A stretch of 64,000 nt of DNA from the NCBI GenBank assembly GCA_948567375.1, contig OX419761.1, positions 2,668,501 to 2,732,500 of the forward strand, in the 5' to 3' direction. The stretch comes from Lunularia cruciata (lineage: Eukaryota > Streptophyta > Marchantiopsida > Lunulariales > Lunulariaceae). Positions 1-12,837 of this stretch are shown piece after piece (the stretch's first letter is position 1; each line of letters opens with the position of its first letter). The translations under genes and the position numbers were made by a program. Under the pieces are notes generated by a model. That model searched no databases. It saw nothing but the letters and a program-made list of their open reading frames with translations, and was not told the DNA's origin.

Positions 1-899
1 CAACAAGGGCACAGGCTCTTGGATCTTAGCTTGACCGTGCATTAGGGCATTCTAACTTGCACCAGCTACTTTCTCTACAATAATGAGGTTTGCTTAAGTT
101 TGGTCCACCCATTTGCATCTTCATTACTCACTTGTGAGTGTGGTTCTACACTAGGCGCAATTGTGGTCCATATGACACAATGTCCTTTTGGAGGATAGAG
201 GATAGCTACACATGATGTTATTAGGGACATAATGTTTGTTATGGCACAAGAGAGTGGATGCTTGGCTTGGATGGAGCGTTTGTATGCTTTGCAGACAACA
301 AGTATCAAGGCAAACTTATACTTGGTCCAAGATGATTAGGTGACAATAGCGGATGTCGTGGTTACAGATCCTACACATGATACAATTTTGGAGGGAGTGA
401 TTACACAGCTCCTTGGATGGGCGGCAAGTGCAACAATAGTTCACAAGGTCTCCAAGTATAGGGGTATGCAACGGGGTCACCTCTTTGTTCCTCTAGCCTT
501 GGAGTTATATGGACATGGTGTTTGATACATTTGTTAGGGAGTGCACGAGAGCTTATCTTGTTAGATGCCAGGGGGTACCACTCTCACTCTCATACTTTGT
601 AGCATATTTTAGACAATGTGTGTCCATTGCTCTATAGAGTGCAGTGGTGCAATCCATAGGAGAGCAATCACACTAGGTGATGCTTCTTTGAATGCTCCAA
701 TTGTTTGTAGACTGTATGACTTGCATAGCTTGGATATCTTAGGTATAGTAGGGCAGATTTCTCATATTGACTTTGTTAGGGCTAGCCCCATTTTACCTAT
801 TTTGTCTCACCCTTGTACGGCTTGATGGTGTCTTCCCTTCCTTTGTGTTTTTATACGGTTGCCCTTTCCTCTTCCAATATATACCTTTGAAAAATGTTG
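1..899. other. Unassigned degenerate sequence left of Gyp-A copy 1
   Basis: No convincing gene is visible. Open frames are short and mutually overlapping, and no domain was recognised in either strand. It ends where the Gyp-A 3' LTR begins (TGCTTATATAC at 900). The last 120 bases contain a short dispersed repeat listed separately. It is probably older transposon debris, because the sequence on the other side of the nest is also transposon-derived, but nothing here proves that. Confidence 0.4.
779..870 (+). repeat. Short dispersed repeat, LINE-tail-like, first copy
   Basis: The stretch GGGCTAGCCCCATTTTAC, then CGGCTTGATGG, a TCTTCCC run and a TACGGTTGCC motif recur in the same order at about 17862-17965, next to the FyPP promoter. 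T-rich pyrimidine spacers and small ORF remnants between these blocks resemble the 3' tails of plant LINEs. That assignment is an impression, not a match I can prove. Confidence 0.35.
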
Positions 900-1530
900 T
901 GCTTATATACATCATTGTCAATATCACACACTATGGAAGCACAACTCACACATAAGTCATACATGGACTCTAAAGTGCCACAATAATCAGTTTTTTCACA
1001 ACTCAAATCACACTCAATCAGATCAATATTTAATCTGCCACTCAATAATCTAGCAACAATTGGACACTAATTACAATCAATCAACTCTAGCTAAGAGACT
1101 CCAGGTGATCCTTGCCAGACTTTGTCCACCATAGCCAAGAACTCAAAGGCTCAACATAAGAGAAGTGAGCTCTCTAGAGCTGCTCTTTGAAAGTATACCT
1201 CTTGATCTTGACCTAAGTCACCAACCCTAACGGTCCCGCTTACATCATATCTAATGGTGCAAATTGTGAGTGATGGTGGGCTTGACCATGTAGTCAATAC
1301 CCTAAACATGAAATCTGACCATGAACAAGTAGTCTATCAGTAACTTCCAAAATACCTTTGACTACCAATACTACTACTCTAGAGTTTGAGCAATCTAAGT
1401 GCGATGTTACAAATGGCATGATAGTTATCGTGCAATTATACATCATTACACAACATACATTGCTATCAACATCACAAACTATAGAAGCACAATTCACACA
1501 TAAGTCATACATGGACTCTAAAGTGCTATA
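900..1530 (-). repeat. Gyp-A copy 1, 3' LTR
   Basis: On the minus strand this begins after a purine-rich tract and runs to a TG/CA-type end at 900. It has an X-M-X structure. A direct repeat X lies at 900-982 and at 1431-1530, and about 450 bp of middle sequence M lies between. The same X-M-X block occurs at 35209-35854 and 50237-50894, always directly beyond the end of the Gyp-A integrase. The left X has lost about 17 bp. The first bases on the minus strand are mutated (TATAGCAC instead of TGTGGCAC). Confidence 0.75.
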
Positions 1531-3078
1531 ATTTCCTCCCTACTTGGTGGTTAGGTCCATCTAACTGCATATATTCATCTACTCCAAGTATATAGTATAC
1601 CCTATGGTGGGCAAAAGATTAGGAAGTTGGGTGCTATTGAGCTCCATTGTTAGTCGCATGTCTGCAATCTATACCATATAAAGGATGAACTAGTTATAGG
1701 TCAAGTACATCTAAGATATAACCACTGTCTTTGAGGAACCATCGTGAGAAGAGGAGTCAAACATGCCATATGCCATCCTCCTAAATAGCTATCACACACC
1801 AACATAGTAGTAGTTGCACTAGAAGAGCCGAATAATATATACCACAAGCCTACTTGTACAAGTGCTAAGCTTGGGTCCATAGTACCATCAACATTTTGGA
1901 GGTGGCATGGTGCACATGATCCTTCCAAACAACATCATCATGTCCTTTCAAAACAAGGACTCCAGATGGAAAAACTTCATGCACTCTCAAGATAGTGCAA
2001 TCTATTGAAACATCAAGTGTTGTTTGTGTTGTCTATTGTAGATATACATAGTCACATGGATGAAATTGACGGATTGAGGGTCTATAACCTCCTCCTTGAA
2101 TGATAGCATAGCATAAGGTATCCTTATGTTGAGCAATTGCCAAGTTCTCAAAGGCCATTGGCATCACTTTCCAAAAGATCTTTGCCCATTGAGAACATGT
2201 GCACATCCATATATCTGGATCATCCAAGTCCAAAACTACAATAGCATCTTGATGAATGGTTGTAGGTAAATTTGGATCTTGTCTATAGAGTAGAAAGTAA
2301 GAAGAGAAGGATGCTAAGGAGGCTTGCCGGCTGAACCAATAGCTCATGGCCAACCAAGGTAACTAGATATCCTAATCTCCCAATTAGCCTCTATGCAAAC
2401 CATACTTTTGCAATCCTCTCTTCATCATATGAACCACTCTCTATGCTACGGCATCTGCCTTAAGATGATCTTGGGAGGTAGTATGATGATCAATCAAAGC
2501 CTTGTCACACAAGACCTAACACTCTCCCAAGAACTATATACCTTGATTAGTCAAAACCACAGTTGGTGCACCAAAATGACTAAGAACATGATCGAAGAAT
2601 GAATAAGCCATCCCTTCATTAGACTTATTAGGAAGTGCCACCAATTCAATCTACTTGGAGAAGTACTCCACCATCATCAAAACATACCAATGACGTCTCA
2701 CAATAAACAGTAAAGATTCAACAAAATCCAAACTCCAATGGTAAACCAATTCTATGATAATTAATGGGTGTAACTATGGTGTAGGAACATTCAATGGTGC
2801 TCTAACCACACATCGGGAAACAAATTGGTGTACATTGGTTTGCATACCGCACCACCAATAATGACTCTAGAGTAAGTTATATGTCCTCTTTACTCCAAGA
2901 TGTCCTAGCTTCTCATGAGCATGACAAACCAACTGTGGTCTCTAAGTTTTGTGACCTCAATAACTCCTCCTATATGCACTAAGAGAGAGATACCACCAAA
3001 GCCTTAGAAAATATGCAAAGAAAGGTAGATGCATGTCAACCTAGCACCATCTCCTCATATGTCTCATCATGCCAACAT
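1531..3078 (-). pseudogene. Gyp-A copy 1 integrase and C-terminal PHD-like region, decayed
   Basis: On the minus strand, roughly 3075 to 2360 matches the integrase core of copy 3 (51700-52400). 2353-2033 encodes the downstream segment ending in RQFHPCDYVYLQ. 1928-1690 encodes a PHD-finger-like block (MLVCDSYLGGWHMAC, then a distal L-R-C). Integrase joins cDNA to the host genome. In the catalytic DDE triad the glutamate codon is a TAG stop in this copy. Frames are broken many times, so no protein is expected. A pyrimidine run near 1531-1541 is the complement of the polypurine tract. Confidence 0.7.
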
Positions 3079-5278
3079 TGTTGCACTTTGCCTTTCTTTC
3101 TCTAGGAACACACAAGGTGCCTAACTATGGAGCTTATCGATCAAAGGTTGTACATAGACTTCTCTCTACTAATCTGAGTGCAAGTAGTACCCTACTTGTA
3201 GAACCTTCTCACTCTTGTTTCTAAGATTCCTTCTATTGGGTAGGGAAGTAGTGAGCAACCTAACTTGTCATCATAACATGCACTCTTGTTCTATTTGCAT
3301 CACCTACAACAGTATCAAAGAGAAAAGCACAGCACACATAAAACGAAGGAATCTAAGCACAATGCCCGCACACCAATCCAAGCCAATTAGGCATACAAAA
3401 AGGCATGCAAACACAAAGGGGATCCGATCATAAGAATTTGACAATAACTCTCTACACTTTTTGTCAAAAAAGAGCTTCATAGCCTTCTTGCTTTGTCATC
3501 AAGCTAATATCAACCTGTACTCCAAGTCTCTTCCAATCTGTTCTTCAGATTTCAACCAACTTCTAATCCCAATGGTGAACTTTTATATCTTTTTGATTGG
3601 GAAAAGTCTACAAAACTCATATGGACATAACCTTTTGTGTGTAACTTGGATTCAATGGAAATCCTATGAGATAAGCTTTCCAATGATCTACAATCTAATC
3701 ACAAAAACTCCCCTAACAAGCTCTCAAACTCAGCCAATTTTTGGTAACTTTTACTCTAATTTTGAAATCCCTAATTTAGGGTTTGCTCCTAGTTCTTGGT
3801 AAATTTTCTCCAAATTTCTGAATCATAGATACACTTGATCCTCACAAGCACTCCAGAAGTCTAAAATTATCAATCACAATCACAAAAAAAAAAGGAGAAT
3901 TTCCAATCATTCATAATTGAAGATAAAATTGCTCTATCAAGCTTATGATAGTATTTTAGTAACACTTATTGCATCGACGCTCACTCTCCATGGACCCAAA
4001 GCCAACCAAATTTTCTATAGTAGCTGATTATGCCCTTTTCTAACCTTCTATAGAGTTTGATAGCCTAATCCAACCCTAATCCTAGATATGGATCAATTCT
4101 TGAGATGTGCTAACTTGTGAGCTCTACAAACCCAAGTATACTTGATCCAAGACCCTGAATTCTTCTTTTGAAGAATTTATATGAAATCTTTGCATAAAGG
4201 TGAAAAACCTAACCACCAATAACATTAGAAATTTTCATAAAGTGACTCAAACCACAACTTTGAGAGTGATCAAAACTCCAAACCTGATCACCAGCTCTTC
4301 TCCAACACCTTACATCACAAAAGCACCAACTTCAATCAACCAGATATGATTTGAGATTGATAAAAAATTAGAATTTCTTGAGCTCAGTACTATAAGCACT
4401 TTGTCTACTCTCTAATCACACTAATAGATAATGAAAATGTTTCAAGAAGCTGTCCCAATTGCCTACTTTGTGCTCATGGGTACAAATTCTACCCCCCTTG
4501 ATTCAATCAATGATACCCCTCCTAGAATCTACTCAAATCATCTGATTCAGTCTTCAGATTGCAGCCTCTCAACTCTTCTCTCCCAACCATAGTCTTTACT
4601 TCTTGAATACCCTTTTGGACTCCTTTGAAGGTCCAAAAACTCCCAAGTTCTCCCTTGGGATCCAATCTCTTACAAGTTTGTCATTTAGTCTCTTCACTAT
4701 CTGACAAATGGAATCCACAAGTCCACCTTGAAGCTCATGAGCAAATTTCAGTTTTTCTCCATCAGAACACATAAATAGTTAAATCTCAAACTCGTTCATA
4801 ATTAAGCATTGGAAGGACGATACGATTCGGGTTTCCCATCATAGATTCCATGAATGGCAGCATCCAGAAATGTGTCACCATCCAATCTCAAAAGCCATCA
4901 CGGTGTAGAATCTAAAGCCTAATGAGAAAAGGATTTGCGAGTGGTAGATTGGGAGCATAGGACATCTCCAACTCAATTGCTTTCTTTGATGTTTGATCTC
5001 TACGCTTTGCTACAACTCTCACTCTCAATGTTTTCCTCCCACTCAAGACTCTTCTCACTAAAAACACCCCTCTTTGATTCAACTCTCCACCATGTATATA
5101 CATCAGAGCCCTTGAAAAGGATTAGATCGTAACCCACGTGGCCAATTACGTACATGTACATAGATTGCTCATATGGCAACAACTCAATTGTGGGATCTTT
5201 CATACAACCTACTCCACTTATATGGAGATAAACCATGCTAATTTACTTTTCCATGGCTACGCATACCACAACACAACA
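3079..5278. mobile_element. 2.2 kb insertion in Gyp-A copy 1, candidate solo LTR
   Basis: Gyp-A sequence continuous in copy 3 (around 52667) is split here: it stops at CATGCCAA near 3075 and resumes at GTGCTCCAATC at 5281. The inserted block starts TGTTGCAC and ends CACAACA, so it has a 5 bp inverted terminus of LTR type. It is flanked by ACAT/ACGT, a possible imperfect 4 bp target duplication. No coding domain is visible inside, which suits a long solo LTR. No second copy is in the window, so the class is a guess. Confidence 0.4.
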
Positions 5279-5280
5279 AC

Positions 5281-6500
5281 GTGCTCCAATCTGATCTTGC
5301 TAGTTGGAACATAGGTTTCTACTCAACCCATCTACATCACGGTTTACCACACCAAGTCTGTAAATAACTGTGAAATCATACTCCTATAAAATCAGAGCAC
5401 ATCATGCAAGCTTCCCTTAAAGCTTATCAGACTCAATCAACCACTTCAGTGGCTGATGATCAATGATGAGAGTAAAGGGGTTACCAAATGGATAACATTA
5501 GAAATGTGTTATTGCCCATATTGCTGCCAAGCACTCTCTCTCATATGAACCATACTTTGCCTCTGCTGAATTGTTGGAGCAAATAGCATATGCCACCACA
5601 AACTCCTTCCCCTCATCATCATACTAGGTGAGCACTGCTCCAAGACCCAACATGCTCCAATCAATGTAAACCTGAAATGGTCATCCTTTGATTGGTCTCC
5701 TCAGAATAGGAGCAAATGTCAACCTCTCCTTGAGCTCTACAAAAGGTCTCTCTTGCTCATCTCTCCAACACCAATCTTTTGTAAGCTTGGTCAGCTTAGT
5801 CAAGGCCTTGGCAATGGCATTAAATCCTCTAACATAGCAGCGATAAAAGTTTGCCAACCCAGGGAATGCTCGCACTTTGCTCACATCCATAGGCTAAGGA
5901 ATAAGCGTAGTAGCCTACACTTTGGTCTGCTAAACACCAAGTCCTCCAGGGGTAAATAGTGTGATCCACATACTCAATATGCTTGTGGAAGAATCTACAC
6001 TTCCCAAGATGTAATTTGAGTCCATGAGATCTCAACCTCTCAAACATTTCCAATAAATGTCTCTCATGCTCCTCCACAATAGTGCTATGGACCAAAATGT
6101 CATCAATATAGCATTGAAAAAAATCCAATCTAACTAAGATCCTATCCATGACCCTTTGGAACTCAAAAAAATCGTTCTTTAACCCAAATGGTAAGAACCT
6201 CCTTTGATATAACACATCCTTGCCATGAGGATCAATAGCCTAAAATGTTGTCTTGGACTTATCCTCCTCCTTGATTGGCAACTGATGATATCTTGCTCAA
6301 AGATCCACAATATTGAAGACCTTTGCATGCCCAATCACAATAAAGATCTCTCCAATGAAGGCATAGCATACTGATCAACCCTAATCCGTTAGTTGATAGG
6401 ACGGTAATCTCCACACATTTGCCTATTTGTGTAGTTGCCATGCATATCCTTCTTGACTAATATCATTGTAGCTAATGCATACTCTCCATGTGAAATCTCC
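5281..6500 (-). pseudogene. Gyp-A copy 1 RNase H and reverse transcriptase, decayed
   Basis: On the minus strand 6500-5680 encodes reverse transcriptase with the catalytic box CYIDDILVHST near 6100, followed by the connection domain (VRAFPGLANFYRCYVRGFNAIAKAL). RNase H lies at 5680-5281, parallel to copy 3 at 53090-52690. Reverse transcriptase copies element RNA into cDNA in cytoplasmic particles. The reading frame is broken at several points (for example near 5890 and 6215). Confidence 0.8.
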
Positions 6501-8630
6501 ACCAAACTAGAGTCAAAAAGGTCTTTACTTTGGCTCTTAATCAGTGTTCTCTCCATGTCACTATATCAATAAGGATATCAAAAAATTGGTGTATTGCTAG
6601 TCAGCTCAATCCAAATACCAAGTCTTTTCAGAGCACCATAATCCTTCATACTAAAGGCAAAATAGCTAGCATAGCTCCTCAAGAACCTCCAAACTCTCTG
6701 TCTTTCTCCTCTTATAAGCTTGGGGTCCTAAATCTAGCTCTCAAGTATCCTTTGTAATTATCATAGGAGTGGAAGATGTACTGACTGGCTATTACACTGG
6801 GCCCTTGGGAGCAGTAGCGTCATCATCCCAACCACTAGAGGTTCCAATCTTTATGTGAAGAACTCCTCTACTTTGGCTGCAAGTTTCATACGTCCTCTAG
6901 TATACTCCAAAGTAGACTAAAGGTATAATCCAAGTAGACCAAAGGTATAATCCAAGTAGACCATTCTCCCTAGTAGCCACTAGTTGTATCTCAAAAATAC
7001 CCTATCCACTCAACATGTGCTTAAATTATCTATCATCCCCAACATGTGCTTAAATTGTCTTGATAGGCATAAAGCTCACAATTGTCGGAGTGGTGATGCC
7101 CATCAAGTGCATCCTACGCTGCTCTGCCAAGCCAAGGCTCACAATCCAAGTCAAAAAATTCAAGTCCATACCCAGACCTAACACTGGATGCTTGGATGCC
7201 TTTGACACTACTAGAACAACGGAAATACCATTGTGAAAACCCATAGTTTGCTCTCTCTCATCAACATTAGGCTCCATCAACTACTATAACTATGAGTCCT
7301 AAACAAGTCCAAGACCTCCCTCTTGAAAAGCATGGGAGCCTAGGAAACACATAAGTGTGGGAAAAGCACCTTGAGGTGTCCAACTAGGTTCACCATTGCC
7401 ATAGATGACCTATCAGCCACTACCACCATTTAAGACTAATGTCCAACACCCAAGATATCATCGACAATGAGGTGGTCTAGTTGTTGAATCCCATCATAAG
7501 TACATTGTAGAACTTCTCTATGTAAGAGGCTTTTCCACCAAAGATGAAGATGATGAGCCTGTGATCTCACTCTGGCTGCATCCAACAACACAGCAAGTCC
7601 TACCCAAGAATGGACTCGATGTGTACTTGCCACCACTCGGGTGCAAGAATCACCCATCAAAGGGATGTTCTCCAAAATGTAAGCTAGAGAAATGGATTGA
7701 TAAACCTAGAGATGTTGTAATACACGTAACATCCCCCAAAACACACCATAATATGGATCCTAAAGACCTAAATCTTGGCAAACATGTGTATGTCCCTAAC
7801 ATGGCCATCCAAAAATCACCAAATGAATGGAACCATGTCTCTTTGGATCTTGCGCCCCTAGCAAGGAAATGTCTTTAAGTAGTATCTTCTGGTAACCCTT
7901 GACTGTTGATATCAGTAACAACTTGGGATATGATAGGCTAGGTGTGCCACATGATGTAGAGAGACTCACCTAGCAGTCTCATCTGTCTCCACATACAAGT
8001 ACCTTTGTACTTGTATACCCGTTTGTAGTATTGCAACTAGTCCATTGCTAATCCCACCAAACAACTCCAATAGACATACTCCCTCTATTAGATACTACCA
8101 AGCAATGAGTGTGTTATCCAGAGATGTCAAGGTAATCAACTCCCGAGGCTCATCTTTACACAAGTCTCTTGTGGTACAAAGGCTCCATTCCAAGCCTGTT
8201 GCACCAACTAATTTGCATGTTGTTACAATGCCTCCTCTAAACTCCACAATGTAACATCCAAGGTGGATGGAACCATCCCACTTGTACTCCAAATCCAAGT
8301 GATCTCCTTTGGTATTGGAGTATCTTCTCCCTGGACATTCCCCTCCAATAAGTCACTAGGCCAAGTAATACAACCATTGAAAGCTAAAGTTGATGCCACC
8401 ATGTTTATGATTGTAGTGAACCAAGATTGCCACTACTGAAGTATATTGGTACGCAACATACCCATCACTTGATTGCTAGCTTGGTCTATAGGAGGTTATC
8501 TCCTCCCAATAGTCAATACGAAAACCCATGGAGTATAACACCACTCCTCCAACTAACACATCACATGACTCAACTATTATCATAATGGCCTGAGCTCTCA
8601 CCACAAAGCTATCAATCAAATGACTAAGTT
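6501..8630 (-). pseudogene. Gyp-A copy 1 pol linker between protease and RT
   Basis: The minus strand carries a long, poorly conserved stretch. It shares with copy 3 (54000-55200) the segment around MGFHNGISVV and SLGLAEQRRMHLMGITT (about 7270-7090). No catalytic motif was recognised, and its position between protease and reverse transcriptase is the only clue to role. Frames are broken throughout. Blocks at 7561-7900 and 8045-8300 also match 54930-55213 and 61060-61328, which shows that the latter two were once contiguous. Confidence 0.6.
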
Positions 8631-10900
8631 GAATCTGAACATCAAGATCTCCACATGTGATGTACTATGTAGAACCACCCCTTAGGGATGTCTAGATCTG
8701 AAATGGACACCTCTCCATATTGGTCTTTTGTAACTCCAAACCAACAACTACAACCTTCCCCAACATAAAGGCTTACGTACTAGAGTCTAATAAGACCCCT
8801 TGTGATGTATAGACCTTCCTTGAAGGTCTCACCAAACAAAAGTTCCCCCTCTGGTTATCTAATAGGACAACTCCATGTGTAAACCACGCTCGCTAAAAGG
8901 CCAGTCTAGTTGGTAAATCTTCCAATCTAGCTGTTGTTGCTTGCCATAAACCATTGGTCGTTGAGTAGGTCCCATGCTCCTCAACCAAGTCAGCTCCACT
9001 ATCAACCACCTCTGCTCTAGAAGAAGGAACCACATCATCTTTATTGTCACAAATTTTCATCTTCATTCGGAGCTATGTCAACTCCCAATGTAAACATATC
9101 ATTGGTTGAGAACAAATGATAGTGCATAATCAACTAAGATGCCTTCAACTTCAACATTGAGGTAGATTCAATTGGTGTAGTAGCAAGTGGTTGACTAGTA
9201 GGTAGTCTATCATGCACCCAATCACCACCTACCACACTTGCACTAGGATGTCTAGGTGTCATCTATAGTGCCTTGATATAGTCCAATTCCATTGATGCTC
9301 CTCTAGGCTCTAGAGCATGTATTGCACTCAATGTCATTACGATAGATGCATCTACCTATTTTTCTCTGCACATGAAGTCTAAGACATATCTATTACCTGC
9401 ATATGAGGTGGAAGCCTCAACACCCAAATTTGATCTCCTCTTAAGTGATGGCCATGCTAGCCAATCTCTACTCCAACTGCTCAATCTGAGCAACAATGGC
9501 TATATCAAAAGTAAGGGTAGGTATTGCGCTCCTACCAAGTGTGGACCCTCTATCATCACCTCTACCACCTACCATAATAGCCTGACCACTCCCGTAACTT
9601 TGAGTGTAGATCAAAGCATCAATCACTAGTGTGACCAAATTTGTGGTAATGCTCACATTGTCTTTGTGCCGGTTGAGATGCACTAGAGGTATCAAGTCTA
9701 CTGTCCTAAGTGCACTCTCTCCTATGGGGAGGTCCATCACAAGTCCAACAAACAACACCACCACTCATTGGTTGCTATTGATCCAAAAATGAAGGTGAGG
9801 GTCTAGCTACACTATGCCTTCCACTTGCTCTATAGGATCTGGGCTGTCCACCTTGTCCTTAGAACCAACATGGCATGGTGCACTTTACTGCACTTTGGAA
9901 GAAGTAACAACTATAGATGAGGTCTCCCTACCAAATCCAGATGTCACCACTCTCTCCTCCACCATGTTGAGCTTAATATGCTCATCCAACCCAAAGACTA
10001 CTACCAAAGTAGGTGAAGTAGCCTATAACAATGTAACATCAAGAACTCTATGTTGCAACTCCTTATCCAATATCCCATACCAAAATTGAATTGCTTGAGC
10101 CTTAGTAACTCCTTAAGTGAAATTGATCACATACCAAAATTGAACTGCATGAGCCTTAGTAACTCCTTGAATGAAACTGATTAGCCGCCTCAAGTGAGTG
10201 TATACCTCGTATAAGCTCTCTCCAACCTTTTGTTGGAACTCTTGCAAGCTCCTCAACTTGTCATTCCGCACTCCTTGGTAGTTTTGCCTCAAATACTAGA
10301 AGAACTCTACCATAGGGTTTAGCCACTTCCAGTAGTAGTCCCTCCACTTGTAGTAGCACCATCTCTAAGAGATCCACCAATATTACTAGACCTAGAACTC
10401 ATGGGTACTACCAATCTACCCTTAGAAACCAAACCTAAAGTGATGGAGATATAGTTTGGAGACCAATACTGTCTCCATAGCTCAACCCCTCCAAGTGAGC
10501 TCTCCTAAACTCATGATAGTCATCCATTGGTGGACCCTCCAAGTGCTAAAACAACCCCTTCTATGCCATGAAGTGTATGAACAACGTCAAGTTCCGCATC
10601 TACTATAGATCACACCAACTATCAAACTCCTAAATGAAGTCATCCTTTATGGTACCCTTTATACCAAAGTAACGCTTGGGGCCTCTAGAGGTCCCATAAA
10701 TCTTGTCTGTGTCCCACAAAAAATGTGTGGACACACAAAATGCACTCTTAATTGAATTAGCTCTTGTGACAAACTTCAACCCAAAGTCAATCTCCTTCCT
10801 CACGGGAACCTAAGATATAGGCTAATACCAAGCGCCACTCCAAGTAACCCACTACATAATACAATGCTATCTCCTCCAAAATCCCCAAAGAACTCAAATG
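8631..10900 (-). pseudogene. Gyp-A copy 1 gag and protease, decayed
   Basis: On the minus strand gag runs from about 10900. A capsid-like stretch at about 10290-10080 reads LQEFQQKVGESLYEVYTHLR. A CCHC-like zinc knuckle (CWTCDGPPHRREC, spacing C-2-C-4-H-3-C, slightly short) lies at about 9750-9710. A retroviral-type protease follows at about 8870-8640, with LLDSSTYAFMLGK where LLDSG or DGGA is expected. Gag packages element RNA and the protease matures the polyprotein. Multiple stops and frameshifts are present. A 55-60 bp tandem duplication sits inside gag at about 10075-10188. Confidence 0.65.
10075..10188. repeat. Two-copy tandem duplication within Gyp-A gag
   Basis: A unit beginning TACCAAAATTGAATTGC and containing GAGCCTTAGTAACTCCTT is present twice head to tail with a few substitutions. 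It adds about 18 codons to the gag remnant. It is probably a local replication slip in this copy. Confidence 0.65.
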
Positions 10901-12055
10901 TGACAAATTAATTGAAAATTGAAAATTTCAATTGTAACCACCACCAATACCCACCAAGAATCACCACCAAGTGCCAACACCACCAACTAATGTAACTCTA
11001 ACTATGACAACTACACTAGGGGGAAATGCAACTTGTAACCTACCATCACAACATGCACTCTCATGGTCTGTAGGTCATTACTTCTTACCTCATCAAAGAG
11101 AAACACAAGTAGTTTGATTGGTCATCACTCTAGCCTCACTACCAATAGCACACCAAAGCACCAATGCTCTAAAGTCAAGGCACCTCACAAAAACATGGTG
11201 CAAAAAAAAGAAGTATAGAATGGAGAGTGTCCAATCACAAGAAATCTAAACAAAAACCTTCTATCTCATAAATCAACACCCGATTGACTTTGCCACCATT
11301 TGGCATTTGACATAATAAGAGTTATCTACTTCTTAAGCTACCATGATCATAAAAAATAGGATCAAATTATCTCTCCCAGCCAAAGCTATAGGTATATAGA
11401 TATCAATGGAATAATCACTAAGACAACAAGTGAGGGTGGACCAGTAGCTAGGGCGTCAATCTAAGAACCAAAGATCTAGGGTTCAAACCCTATTGCGCAC
11501 AACTCAATAAGGTGGGTAGATTTTACCAAAAAAGAGCAAAAACTACTTTGAACTAGCTAGCTTCACACCATCAAGTTGGCTTGGTGGCCTCTCATAGCCC
11601 GTAGCTCTATGCCTTGAAGCTTCTAACCGCCGAATTCAATCAAATAAGGCCTTTCTTCTTGCCTCTCCAAATCTTGCCAAGCTTCTCCAACTCAAGCCAA
11701 AATCTGACGTAAACCCTCCACCAAATCTAACATAAATCCCTAGAGTTGGCTGACCACCAAATCCTCCGCTTAATCTCCACTTGATCCAAATTGGAAAAAT
11801 GGGGTTCTCCAAATCACAAATTTGAGGGAATGAGTTCCCAACTACATCTTCAATTTTGCCCTTCAAGCTCAATTAGCACCAAATTGGTCTTGCTTTCACT
11901 TCCTAAGCTCAAAATGAACACCAATGCTTGAAATTGACTCTCTTTTTTAGGGAAATTTGGTCAATGCTTCCGCAAACTGTCTGCCTTATTGCCAAATTTA
12001 CATCAATTCAAAAGAGCTTATGCACATGATCACTCTCAAGGAAAATTTGAACAAT
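10901..12055 (-). other. Gyp-A copy 1 leader region, no clear gene
   Basis: This lies between the gag remnant and the Gyp-C solo LTR. On the minus strand it would be the 5' untranslated leader. It contains a tRNA-like SINE candidate (11435-11535) and a minus-strand open frame of 78 codons near 11636-11872 that I do not recognise. No primer-binding site was found. Confidence 0.4.
11435..11535 (+). repeat. tRNA-derived SINE-like fragment with A and B boxes
   Basis: TAGCTAGGGCG at 11445-11455 resembles a pol III A box. GGTTCAAACCC at 11480-11490 is an excellent B box, about 25 bp further on. The piece TCTAGGGTTCAAACCCTATTG would form a T-arm-like stem. The remaining tRNA arms do not fold into a credible tRNA, which points to a SINE head rather than a functional tRNA gene. 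No target duplication was identified. Confidence 0.45.
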
Positions 12056-12059
12056 GATC

Positions 12060-12746
12060 TATGAGCCCGCTTGTTTCTCACTCAGGATGAACCTCTGATG
12101 GCTATTATGGTAGCGCACCATGGACTAAGAAGTGAAAGAACCCCAACTCCATCATACTCCTCCAAGGCTAACACTCCAAGACTCAAGACATTGCTCACTA
12201 GAGACCTCAATGAGAGAGATAGTTGAAATGAAAGGATGATGAGTAACTCCTCATCCCTTGTTTATATACTTGGGAAATAGTTATGCACTAAAGTTACTAT
12301 TTACCAAAGTTACTTAAGTTACTAGGCTAAAAGTCAAATAAAGTCAAAAAGTATAAAGGAATATCCATCCACATGGGCATATTCCACTAAGCATGTGATC
12401 TTATCTCAACCCAACAACTAAGTCAAGGATTCTTTCACATGGGCTATCCTTGAACTATAGAAGAATCCAAAACAAAAAGACTTGCGGGCCCAAGAGTTCT
12501 CAACTCTTTCCTCAAAGCCAAACACTTAGGAATAATACCAAGTCAACACATTAGAATCCAAAATAGTGGTGCTCATCTTTTCCACTTCCTCTAAAGTAAG
12601 GTCCCATCTATCTTAGCTATGATTAACTTTAGCTAATCATGATTAATGTAGAACCATCCTTTATCTATATAAATGATATCTCTCAAGTACTTGTTATACT
12701 AAGCTAAATATCACAATACCACACATATGCACAAATGGGTGTTATA
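12060..12746 (-). mobile_element. Gyp-C solo LTR
   Basis: 687 bp, closely similar along its whole length to the Gyp-C LTRs at 36650-37342 and 46113-46804. Termini have decayed from TGTGAGCC...GTTACA to TATGAGCC...GTTATA. Both sides carry GATC (12056-12059 and 12747-12750), a 4 bp target-site duplication, so this is a solo LTR left by recombination between two LTRs. A plant-type TATA region (CTATATAAATGAT on the plus strand) lies near 12665-12677. Confidence 0.85.
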
Positions 12747-12837
12747 GATCAAGCTACCAATGATCAGCAAGGCTTGGAAATACCACCAACACCCTCAATT
12801 CTTGCACTCAATTTCCCCTTGACTTCACTTCTCTGAT

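Noticed and set aside
11440-11510. Functional tRNA gene
   Set aside because: A and B boxes are present but the acceptor and anticodon arms do not pair. A SINE-like origin is more likely.
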